From Narthecium ossifragum (lineage: Eukaryota > Streptophyta > Magnoliopsida > Dioscoreales > Nartheciaceae), in contig OY986972.1 of assembly GCA_963920575.1 (NCBI GenBank), positions 11,110,010 through 11,174,009 on the forward strand: a stretch of 64,000 bases of DNA. Reading direction: 5' to 3'. Below are positions 23,609-33,180 of the stretch, piece after piece. How positions within the stretch are numbered: position 1 is the stretch's first letter; each line of letters starts with the position of its first letter. The notes beneath the pieces are model-generated. The model had not been told where the DNA came from. It worked only from the letters and a program-made list of their open reading frames with translations, and searched no databases. The translations under genes and the position numbers were made by a program.

Positions 23609-23970
23609 GACATGATGTTGGAGGCTGACGCCGTTCTGGAAGCATAGATACGTGTGATTTGGCGGGTCTTCGACGGGTTAAGGGTGCCGGGTTTTGCAGA
23701 TTGATGATCGGGTCAAACTCGAAAGTTGTTGTGGATGTTCTAAATGGTGGGTGTGGCTAACGAAAAGGTTTGATGAAGGTCCTCAACTTTGATGATGTTC
23801 TCTTTTTGTATGTTCCCTGTTGTTCTACTTGTAGAGCGGATGTTGTAGCTAGATGGTGTCGTATTCACTGAGCTAGTTTTGTCTAGGCCTTAGAGGATGG
23901 GCCCTCTAGTTTGGTAGATGTTATGCAAGGGATTCTAAGCTTATCAGCTGAACTCATAAAAAAAAAAATT
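23609..23970 (+). pseudogene. LINE remnant, RNase H end and poly(A), part 2
   Basis: The frame resumes after the CACGA duplication with MLEADAVLEAIRVIW and SNSKVVVDVLNGGC, the middle and active-site segments of RNase H (DSKVV is expected; the Asp reads Asn). It ends with an A-run at about 23,958-23,969, as expected for a LINE 3' tail. Confidence 0.6.
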
Positions 23971-25290
23971 AAGAACTTTTGAGCGTAAATATTATGTGAG
24001 TAAGCTGCACATTCACTAATTTTCAGCCAACTAATTTATATCATAAAACTGTATGTCCTATTTTAAAATTTTAACTATCACATAAGTCTAGTGTATCCTG
24101 ATGTCCTTCGTAGGATTCTAGACAACGTTGATCTTTTCAGGTTGTTGTTGAGGATGAAGCTCATCTGCATTGCTGCTTCGGTCTCTTGAATTGAAGCATC
24201 TGAATTCAAGTGCTTTGTTAGCACAAAACAGACGATTTGTTGATACAAAATAGACGATTTTTCTAATAAATTGGTGAGAAGACAGTTGCTTTCACGATTT
24301 TCTTTTCATGGGCGGACGTAGTTTTTCCGTGAATCATCGGATTTGACATTTTAATACAGTTCATAAATGACAATAATGGGGAATGTTTAAGATTTTCCAT
24401 TCATTTTCAACCATTCAAAAAAAAGTAGCTGTATAATTTAGAGAAGAACTGTTGCATATTTAAAATGGATGTGAACAATCTACATATTTTAACTTTTAAA
24501 TCCTAAAACTTAAGCTAATAATAGGAACGGATCAGTATATGCTCTGATAGCATCTTAAGTTCACCACTAAATGCGCATTTGGTTGAGAGAAGCGAAGTGC
24601 TGAAGGGAAGTCCAAAGTGGTCAAATTCGGCCGGCTTCGGTCCATTGGTTAAACTAAAGAAGTATGGGTCAATTGAGCTGAATGTGGACATTCTTGTAAA
24701 AGATTTATTTTGTGCTTTTATTTCATCAACCAAGCATATCAATCACAATAGTGATTGGGCAACCCAAATTGCTAACTAGCAATCCATGAGTTTCGCAAGT
24801 CATGGGAAACCTTAAACAAGCTCTCGGACGACCATCAGTTCTTGCTTCTTTCAGTCCGTTCTGGGCAATTTATTGTGCTTACGTTCTCTATCAAACAGAT
24901 GTTCCACCACTGATTTCGATTTGACCCGATGAATTGGCCTAAATACAGTCTGCAATGTATTGATAAAAAACAAAGCCAATTATAGCATGGTGACTTTCTT
25001 AATTTAGCATTCTAGATTAGCTTTCCTACTTTTTGCCTTCCAAAGTAGCTCAAGTGGTAGTACAAATGTGCTCTACAAGGTTGGCATTGAGATCAAATCC
25101 ACAAAGTCACCAATTTAGTGGGATAAAGGCGTCATACATCGATCGAGAAGCCCATAATGGATTGTTGTCACCTCTATTGGTGATTTAGCTTGGATGGAGT
25201 GGGCAAAGCTTATGACATAGGTGGTGACTACGACCTGAATGCTAGTAGATCCTATGGGAGAGATCGTGGCATACGACCCGCATATGATGG
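23971..25290. other. Intergenic DNA
   Basis: AT-rich; no gene, terminal repeat or RNA gene recognised. Confidence 0.5.
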
Positions 25291-25299
25291 TAATATGTA

Positions 25300-25705
25300 G
25301 GGTGCGTCTATTGACACCGCCGAAATGACTAAGGACACCACCCACTTTTTGATTTTCCTAAACTACCATTGTCTGTTCGGATATAAAAAGTCGAACATAT
25401 AGTTAATGTTCGGTTTTTAAAAATCGACTTAGTGTTCGGGTTTTAAAAATCGAAAGTGTACTTAATGTTTGGTTTTTAAAAATCGAACTTGTCTTAAAAA
25501 AAAAGACACCGCCCATTTTTTGATTTTCCTAAACTACCCTTGTCTTCAACCTCCCTCCCTCCCTCCCTCCCTCTCTCTCTCTCTCTCTCCCTGATCACCC
25601 TCTCTCTCTCTCCCACTAGCCTTGCCCGTCGCCGGCCTACAACCCCGACGTCGCCCCCACCAGCCTGCTCTCTGTCGCCGAACACCATGCCCGAAGCCAC
25701 CGCGC

Positions 25706-25760
<55 letters not shown>

Positions 25761-26065
25761 TGGATCTCTCTCTCGCCGATCTCCCCCCCCCCCCCACACC
25801 GACCTTGCCCGTCCCCAACCTGCAACCCTGAGGGCGTCTCTCTCTCTCCCCCCACTCTCTCCGTCGTCTCTCTGTCGTCGCCCCTTTAAAAACCAAACAT
25901 TAAGCACACTTTCGATTTTTAAAACCCGAACACTAAGTCGATTTTTAAAAACCGAACATTAACTATATGTTCGACTTTTTATATCCGAACAGATAAGGGT
26001 AGTTTAGGAAAATCAAAAAGTGGGCGGTGTCCTTAGTCATTTGGGCGGTGTCAATAGACGCACCC
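25300..26065. mobile_element. Non-autonomous MULE, 766 bp
   Basis: Terminal inverted repeats of 181 bp (25,300-25,480 and 25,885-26,065) start GGGTGCGTCTATTGACACCG. A perfect 9-bp duplication TAATATGTA flanks it (25,291-25,299 and 26,066-26,074). Each repeat holds three tandem variants of GGTTTTTAAAAATCGA. Just inside the left repeat, at about 25,500-25,545, a copy of the subterminal phrase TTTTTGATTTTCCTAAACTA recurs. The centre is CT microsatellite plus a GC-rich phrase (CTTGCCCGTC...CCTACAACCC) that occurs twice. No protein is encoded. Confidence 0.9.
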
Positions 26066-26297
26066 TAATATGTATGCTTGGGCATAGATTCAGAGTCTCG
26101 GATGTAGTATGTAGGGGCATTTGTTCCCCGGAATAAACTAAAAAAAAAAGGAAAAAGAAAAAAACCTTCACCAATCATCCCATGAGTTTTAGGAGTTTAT
26201 ATTTCGCTATCGTCTAATAAAATAGAACATTACTTTAGAAGTTTCTATTCATATGGCCCAATAATAGCATGGCATGACTATTGCGTTTCGCTTCTTG

Positions 26298-26548
26298 TTT
26301 GAACTTTTCTTGTCTTTTTGAAACAAGAATAATCTTTGTTTCTAGATTATTGATGCGAGATTGCTTGAACAGTTACAATTCTAATGCCAAGTTGATATGA
26401 TCCAGGTCAAACACACACATGTGAATGTCAACTGCTTGGCTTTTGTTTGAATTGTTTCTTGTCTTTTCGAAATGAGAATCATCTCTGTTTCTAGATTGTT
26501 GATGCGAGGTTGCTCAAATATAACAATTCTAATGCCAATTTGGTTCGA
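26298..26548. repeat. Two-copy imperfect tandem repeat, about 150-bp period
   Basis: A segment beginning TTGAACTTTTCTTGTCTTTT and ending AATTCTAATGCCAA recurs from about 26,449 with scattered changes. Its function is unknown. Confidence 0.6.
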
Positions 26549-26632
26549 TTTAGTCTTTTTTTTTTAGCACTTAAGCCTAAAGGCTGCGCACCAAAAAAAA
26601 GAGACCCTGTTCAAATTATACTTAAAAATGAA

Positions 26633-26792
26633 GGCTAAAGTATGCGTTTGGTACCTGGGTTTTCAGACAAATTTTTATGTGATACCCGTGTTTTAAAAAG
26701 TAAACATTGAATACCTATGTTTCTCAAACCGTTTTTAATTAATGCCTCCGTCCACCTGCCTTCTGCCGGTCTAACGGCGGCCCGAGCGAACC
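26633..26792. repeat. Left terminal inverted repeat of the Pack-MULE
   Basis: It pairs with 28,309-28,468. The outermost 18 bases match exactly. Confidence 0.93.
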
Positions 26793-26829
26793 GAGACGGA
26801 CCGGTCGAGTCGGCTGACCAGACCTCTGC

Positions 26830-27540
26830 TTCCTCCACGTGTCCCTTCCTCCCCAGCAAATCCACCATACACGTGTAATGCTCCACCGTCAACCCAGCCC
26901 CCGGCCCAAAATTCCCCGCCCGCATGCTGGTAAACACCTCGTGCCCTCTCTCCACCAATCCCCCTCGCGCGCACGACGCCAGCACGACCGTCACCGCCGG
27001 CGGATCCACCGCCCCCGCCAGGCGATTGAACAAATCCACGGCCTCCGCGTGATGGCCGTGGAGAGGGCGGCGTGGGAGCGGAGTAGAGAGTTGAAGAGGA
27101 AAGCCGGATGACGGGGGGCGGAGGAGAGGAGGAGGTGGGCGGAAGTGAGAACGCGGCAGCGAGCATAGGCGGAGCATAGCTTGGAGTGGAGGAAGGCGTG
27201 GGAAGAGAGGCCGGCGGTGAGGAGGCGAGCGTGGGCGCGGAGGAGAGCAGGGAGGTCTTTGGCGGCGGAGATGGCGTCGAGGAGCGAGGCGTAGGAGGGG
27301 AGGTCGGCGCACTTGGAGTACATGGAGATGAGAGAGGTGGGTATCTGGTGGGAGAGGCCTCGGGCAATGGCGGCGCCGTGGAGGGAGCAGCCGAGGGGGA
27401 GGGATGGGAGGGAGGCGGCGGCGAGGAGGGCAGGTGGGAGGGATAGGAGAGACAGGGGATGGCCACGGCGGAGCATTAGGTGGAGGAGGAAAAGAGCCTG
27501 GAGAGGATAGGAGAGGGCGGCTGAGGCGGTTGGCGGGCCT
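26830..27540 (-). pseudogene. Captured pentatricopeptide repeat (PPR) gene pieces
   Basis: Several minus-strand frames show PPR sequence. At about 27,500-27,290: GCSLHGAAIARGLSHQIPTSL and ISMYSKCADLPSYASLLDAI. At 27,270-27,080: LLRAHARLLTAGLSSHAFLHSKL-like and HPAFLFNSLLRSHAAL. At 27,070-26,835: HGHHAEAVDLFNRLAGAVDP, VVLASCARGGLVERGHEVF and VEHYTCMVDLLGRKGHVEEAE, the usual last repeats before the E domain. Frameshifts separate the pieces and middle repeats are missing, so either one PPR gene was captured and internally deleted or several pieces were joined. Plant PPR proteins bind organelle RNA; this remnant cannot. Confidence 0.78.
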
Positions 27541-27543
27541 GGG

Positions 27544-28242
27544 TCACCGCGGAATGCAACGCGAGGTTGGACCGTAGGAGACGATGGGTTCCGGTGATGG
27601 GAGCTTGGCAGCGGCGTGGATTGGAGGGTGACCAGAGTGTTCGAGGAAGACGACGATGGTGGGGACGAGGGGGAGAACTCGGCAGCAGTGAGAGGAGATG
27701 AAGGGGGAAGAGAGGTGACCATCCGCATCCTCGCGGTACACCGTGTCGCTCTCCCCCTGGTACCACAGCACCGCCCCCAATGTCCCTGTCTCATTGGCCA
27801 CCGTCGCCTCGCTCCTCCTCACCATGGCCTCGTACAGCGGCATCCCCTTCTCCCACTCGCTTATGTTCGTGCCACCAATCGCGCACGGCACCAGCCCCAG
27901 CACCGCCGCCGGTAGGTGCGTTTACGAGAGGAGCGAGTTGGCGAAGGCCATTCCGGGTCCCACGCCGCATGTCTTGTGCACGTCGATGTCGGCGTGGAGG
28001 GGCTCGTGAGCAGTATCCCACTGGAGGTCGGCCGATAGGCGGAGGATGGAAGGAGACGGGCGGCACTCGAGGGGGACGATACAGTCCCACGCGCCGTTGT
28101 AGACGCCGCCCCGTCCCGCCATGTTGCTCTGCCCTGTGAGGATGAAAATGAGCTTTGGATCGAGAGTGGGTGGTGGATCGACGGGGATGGAGGTGACGAG
28201 GACGGCGGCGAGTGGGATGAGGAGGGAGAACAGGGGGCACAT
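27544..28242 (-). pseudogene. Captured carbohydrate esterase fragment (SASA/SGNH)
   Basis: The minus-strand frame from an ATG at 28,242 begins with a hydrophobic signal-like segment (MCPLFSLLIPLAAVLV). It then shows the SGNH block I (IFILTGQSNMAGRGG, with the nucleophile Ser in GQSN), SILRLSADLQWD, CGVGPGMAFANSLLS, VPCAIGGTNISEWEKG and WYQGESDT. This order matches plant SASA-domain carbohydrate esterases (At4g34215-like), which deacetylate cell-wall polysaccharides. An in-frame TAA at 27,922-27,924 separates the two halves. After the WYQGESD motif similarity soon stops, and the C-terminal DxxH catalytic block is missing. It is therefore a 5' gene fragment captured without introns, and inactive as an enzyme. 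Confidence 0.82.
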
Positions 28243-28308
28243 CCTGATGGAGGGCCAGATCACGTGGAGGAAGAAGGAGGTCGTCCGGTCACGTGTAGGC
28301 ACGTGATA

Positions 28309-28468
28309 GGTTCGCTCGGTCCGCCGTTAGACCGGCAGACGGCAGGTGAACGGAGGCATTAATTAATAACGGTTTGAAAAACATAGGTATTCAATGTTTA
28401 TTTTTTAAAACACGGATATCACATAAAAATTTGACTGAAAACCCAGATATCAAACGCATACTTTAGCC
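28309..28468. repeat. Right terminal inverted repeat of the Pack-MULE
   Basis: Reverse complement of the left repeat, ending CATACTTTAGCC. Confidence 0.93.
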
Positions 28469-28478
28469 TAAAAATGAA

Positions 28479-29250
28479 TTTTAAAAAAAAATCCTATCTT
28501 GTTCTAAGTTGGACTAATTCCCCGAAATAAGCGAATACTTTATTTTGGATATACAAGGAATCCATAGTGATCAAGCAGCCGTATCATTAAAGTAAACCAG
28601 GACTCCTAAAGAAAAAAAAAACCTATTTCAAAAAATTGAATCAGTTATTTTATTTTATTTTTTTTGCTTGTGGGCATTGACGTGGGATGGGGGGACAGTT
28701 CCTAATACCAAAAATATGAGCCAAAGATACTAGTTCTTGATTAAGCTTGCAGTTGGAGATTGTTTGCGATTTTATCTATAGTTTTGCAGCAAAAAATTAA
28801 GGTTAATTGAGATGTAAATGAAAAATTCAAAAAACTTGCGCAATATTTTGCTATTCAATCAGACTAAAGGAAGATGCGGTTGCATGCTGGTGTCGCAGGG
28901 ATCAGTAACGCCAATACTGGATCCCCGACGACGGGCCTTTGGGTCTATTGTGTTGAGTGTTGTCCTAGCCTTTTGGTTTAATTCATATAAAAAAATCAGA
29001 CACACCTTAAATAAGTATGACTAAACGTCAGCTTCTTTTGTCAAGTGGATGTAAGGCTAGCCTTTTTTTGGCTCAATTACACAAAAATAATAGTAAGAAA
29101 AAATCTTGGGTACCAAGAAAACCAGTCCGATATTTTTTTTTGTTGTTGTTGAACTTTTCACAACCTCTATATCTGTGTAACACCATCCTTACCTGAGACA
29201 TACTAAATGTTAAACATCAATAAAAACCTACAAAGCACCATTAGGGTAAT
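28479..29250. other. Intergenic DNA
   Basis: AT-rich; no gene recognised. Short A-runs near 28,605 and 28,990 could be remains of retroposon tails, without other support. Confidence 0.4.
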
Positions 29251-30321
29251 TGTTAGCGTGAAAATCTGACCGTTGACTGGTCAAATGGTCAAGTTTAAAA
29301 TTACCTAACACTCAAGAATCAAGAGATTGTGATAAGGAACAACATCTTAGTGTCAACTTAAATGAAAACTTGGATTTTAATAAAAACAAATTATCAAGAT
29401 TAAAGTTAAATTAATCCTAAATTAATCTAAATAAAATAGTAAAATTATCTAAAATTATTAAAGTAATATAGAAAGTAGTAAAGATCATCCTAAATTACTA
29501 AATCAAGGAAAAGATAAGTTAAACATACTGTAATCTAATTAAAAGACGTTAAAGATTAAATAATAAACACTAGATTAAACAATTTAAAGAAAACAATAAA
29601 GAAAGCATCATAAAGATTTAATCCTATAGGATTTACCTAAGAACAGTAATAAAAACTACATTATGCGAAAAGAAAGAATAAAGATTAAAAAAAACGTACT
29701 CATTTAATTAAATAAAGTAACTTACAAGAATAAGAAATATATTGAAAGAAAACATCAAGCTCGTAGGCTCTAAATTTGATTTGGGAGAGCACTTACACAG
29801 TGAAAGAGAAGACTATTTATACTTAAGCGGTTAAACCGTGTAGTAACTCCCGCTCAACACGTTCTCCACTATCTTCCATCTCTCATTCTTGATGAGCCGT
29901 GTGTCCCACATTCTCCGATGTTTCCTCATTTCTCCACGTCACGGTTTGATCGACGACGGTTGCATCTGGGCGATGAGCTTTCCTTGTGTTGCCAGGTCCT
30001 AATTTTGGTCGATGATCGATGAGCTTTCCTTGTGTTACCAGGTCCTAATTTTGGTCGATGATCTTTCTTATGTTTCCATGTCATTCTTCTTGGCCAATGC
30101 TTCTCTTTTGTACAAATTCATCATCGTTCATAGCCGATGCTTCTTTTGTCTATAGATCATTATCGCCCATGGCTGATACTTCTCTTGCCTTTCTTCATTT
30201 GGTCGATGGCTTCCTGCATATTGTAGAATATGATCGTCCAGATAGATTGGAAAGGTCAACGACCATTTTTATTAAGCTGATGTGTCAACTGTTGATTGGT
30301 TAATCATTATTTTGGCTAACA
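29251..30321 (-). mobile_element. 3' LTR of a minus-strand LTR element (Tat-like)
   Basis: The ends TGTTAGC and GCTAACA form a perfect 7-bp inverted pair, length 1,071 bp. A reverse-strand TATA box (CTATTTATACTT on plus) lies near 29,815. On its right, TTTTGCCCCCCA (30,322-30,333) reads TGGGGGGCAAAA on the minus strand, a polypurine tract immediately before the LTR start, which fixes the orientation. A 46-bp tandem repeat starting GATGAGCTTTCCTTGTGTT occurs twice (about 29,973 and 30,019). The rest of the element lies to the right, largely replaced by later insertions; the other LTR is not in the window. Confidence 0.72.
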
Positions 30322-30333
30322 TTTTGCCCCCCA
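30322..30333 (-). promoter_or_regulatory. Polypurine tract (minus strand)
   Basis: TGGGGGGCAAAA on the minus strand, directly before the LTR. It is identical to the tract at 4,322-4,333 next to PMD copy 1. Confidence 0.65.
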
Positions 30334-30675
30334 TACGGTGATCGAGGAAATTGCATTTATCACGAGATGACCGCATCTTACACAATTTGACAACTTTCTT
30401 GTTATTAACTAAAACTAATCATGATAACTCTCTCGGAAATTGAATCGCTGCCTAATTTTCATTCTCTTTCCATATCTCTTTAAATCCTACATTTAATGTA
30501 TCGTATGCCATCTGACAACTTTTTCACTTAAGCCATAGTTCTTTGGCGCGAAAAGAACTCAGGCTTCTTTCCTTCCGGCTATTAGGGTTTTGCTCCCAAA
30601 CTTCTCTTGGCTTTCTACTGTTACGGCGCACGACTACTCTTGTTCTCCTCATCCATAAGCATCTTATTTTCCGCC

Positions 30676-33180
30676 ATGGTGATGTCGCTCAAATGTGTCA
30701 CGCACAGCGGTCGCGGTGCAGTACACCATAAGAGAGGTCAAATCCCACAGAGAGACAAGCAGGAAAGATCCAGAAACACAGATAATAATATATTGAAGAC
30801 AATGAAGAAAGCTAACTAAATTAAATTAGATCAAAGGATTAATGATAATATAAAGTTAACTAAAGATATCAGGCTTTTGATAAGGCTAGGCTTCAGGAAT
30901 CACTTCACTCGGATTTAGGCTCTTCCCTTCTCAATGGTCCATATAATACTCAGTTAAGGGATTCACATCCCAATCGCCTTAACCGGAAGATATAGAATTA
31001 TGAATCTGATAAAATATATAAATGTCTCTTCCTACGATTGGTTCTTCCGTTTTATAGTTCTAACTTCATCCAACCAAACCTAAGAATACATGATACCGGC
31101 TGTCACTACAGGCAACGCGCAGCAAAAGTTCATCGGGACAAAGCCCTAACTCTAACCGGATCTCTAAGAATACACAATACCAACTCTCACAATCGGCAAT
31201 GCATAGCAAAGATCTCACGGTATAGAGCCCCAACCTTATCTAACCAGATCCCTAAGAATATACAATACTAGCTGTCACTACGGGCAATGTATAGCAAAGG
31301 TCTCGCAAGACTCGGTAGGAGAATCAAAAGAGAAGACTATGGGATTATAAGATCATGAAAGAAGCATGACTGGATTCATAATATTAATCATCCACATAGA
31401 AATCTATAATCTGAAAATAATATTTAAAGATCCAATAAATAGAAAAGAGTTTAACACTAAAGCTTAAAAACATGAACCATCGTTGGAGAAGAAGCCCTAG
31501 TCCTCACTAGATCATCCGTCCGCCATGCCCGTGGATTACTCGGCCATGGATGGAGATGTCTTCATCTTCTTCCTCTTGAAAAAGTCCTGAAAAGAGCCTC
31601 CAAAAACATCCAAGAAGTCCCCCTCAAACCCTGTAAAGAGTCCTATTTATAGCCCCAAAGTCTCTCCATCAACGGATTTGATCTAAACCGTTGATTTAAT
31701 TCACTGGGAACGTCCGATCGATCCTCCTCGGGATGTTGGATCGATCGGTCTCATTAAAATCTTCAACTTCTATGTACGCCCGAGTCCGATCGATCGAAGT
31801 ATGGGCGCTGGATCGATCGGATGCGTTAAAATCCGCTGATTTTGGCTTTTTCGGAGTCCGATCGATCGGACCATTGGTGTCGGATCGATCGGACCCCATA
31901 GGAGCGATGGAGGGATCGATCGGATGCGTTGTGGCTGAAAACACATGTTCTGTCACGTTTTTGGGTGGTCCGATCGATCGGCGGATCGCTCGGACTTCCA
32001 GCTTATTTTCCTTTCTGCCATTCAGACTGCGCATCGGTACTGAAATTGCCGTAACTTCCTCTAGGAAACTCGGAATCACGAACCGTAAAATTCTCCAGAA
32101 TCTAGACTTCAAGAGCTTTCCAACCATATGTGGCACATCATCTAGTTCTTCATGAGAAGGTACAGATTAATTTTTGAAGTTGATCCATATTCTCTTTTCA
32201 GCTTCTTTTAACCCCAATTTCTTGCATTTTCCAAACAACCATGTGAAGCAACATATAGATGTAAAAATAGTATTAAAGATGTTGATTAAGGATAATAATT
32301 TAGCAATTGAGATGGTTATAAGACTGTTCAGAGTGCACTTTCAAGCACTCATCACATGGTTTGCGAAATTAAAGCAGACGAAATCGTCCATAAAGATGGA
32401 GGCAGAGCTTATGCAGATTTCAATGAGCTGCTGCGATCAGATGAAACTAGAGGAACTTATCTGGCCAAGGCTGGTGTTTCCAATTCCATGTTATTCATTC
32501 TTGGTCCTTGCTTCGTTCCTTAACATTTTCCATCCCTTTCTGCTAAGAATATGAATGTTGTTAATTCATTTCCGCTTTATGGTAACTTGCCTTTTTTACA
32601 AGAACTTAACCTATCAACCCTCTCTTCCAGAAATCCTATCACACCATGGCCTTTGACCGATGATAAATTCATTGAGTGGCACACTAGGATGATTAACCAT
32701 CCTCAATCAAAGCAAATATTCTCTGATGCAGGCATTTTGGATTTCTTTGATTTGAGCACTAGAGATCCTGCAAAAGAGCCCAACTTACTTCTCTCGTCAT
32801 TCCTTTTTTGATCGACGGGGTATAATAATTTTGTTTTTTCCTTTTGGCACCCTCTCTATTACCCTCTTAGATATCGCTTTTTTGACCGGTCTCTCTCCAC
32901 TTGGTGAACTTATATCCGCCAATATGGAACATCCTCATCGCGATACGGTCTTTGAGACCAATAAGAATTATGGTGTTTTTATTAACAATTATGCCAAGCT
33001 AGAAGAGACCAATGACCTACCAAATGCTCGAGAACGTTTAGCCTTTATATACTATTGGTTGTGTAAATTTGTTCTCTGTCTTCCTGCCAAGAAACCAGTT
33101 AGGGGCTATACTAAACTTGCCCAAGAAATTGCCTCTGGAAGACAAGTTTTGCCTATTTCTACCTTCATTTTATCTGCCAT
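30676..33180 (+). pseudogene. PMD ORF, copy 2, antisense in an LTR element
   Basis: The start codon context GCCATGG lies at 30,673-30,679, but a solo LTR sits exactly there. The gene resumes at 32,355 (CATGGTTTGCGAAATTAAAG) and runs to 33,180. Translation gives TPWPLTDDKFIEWHTRMINH, then (32,831-33,180) FPFGTLSITLLDIAFLTGLS, GVFINNYAKLEETNDLPNAR, FVLCLPAKKPVRGYTKLAQ. The frame breaks at the TTTTTTGATCGACGG stretch exactly as in copy 1. At 33,181 a Tat element is inserted. The ORF is opposite in strand to the LTR element that carries it. This fits the extra antisense PMD ORFs described for Tat-lineage elements. Confidence 0.72.
30681..32354 (-). mobile_element. Solo LTR inserted at the PMD start codon
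   Basis: It starts TGATGTCGCTCAAATG and ends GCACTCATCA, 1,674 bp, with a perfect CATGG duplication (30,676-30,680 and 32,355-32,359). The reverse-strand TATA box is at 31,644-31,652. The palindrome array (CCGATCGATCGG, GGATCGATCGG) is at about 31,712-31,996. It belongs to the same family as the LTR at 52,981-54,806. Confidence 0.9.

Larger units (their letters stand above)
26633..28468 (-). mobile_element. Pack-MULE carrying esterase and PPR gene fragments
   Basis: The 160-bp terminal inverted repeats are at 26,633-26,792 and 28,309-28,468, starting GGCTAAAGTATGCG, with about ten mismatches by eye. A perfect 10-bp target duplication TAAAAATGAA flanks the element (26,623-26,632 and 28,469-28,478). 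The 1.5-kb interior is much more GC-rich than its surroundings and consists of parts of two unrelated nuclear genes in the same orientation: a SASA-type carbohydrate esterase and a pentatricopeptide repeat protein. No transposase is present, so it depends on an autonomous MULE. Confidence 0.93.

Noticed and set aside
26839..28306. Plus-strand frames across the Pack-MULE (for example 27,186-27,446)
   Set aside because: They are GC-rich shadows of the minus-strand esterase and PPR reading frames.
31712..31996. GATCGATC-rich array as a CRISPR or origin-like iteron array
   Set aside because: It sits in the U3 of an LTR with a defined TATA box and target duplication; the spacers are themselves repeated.
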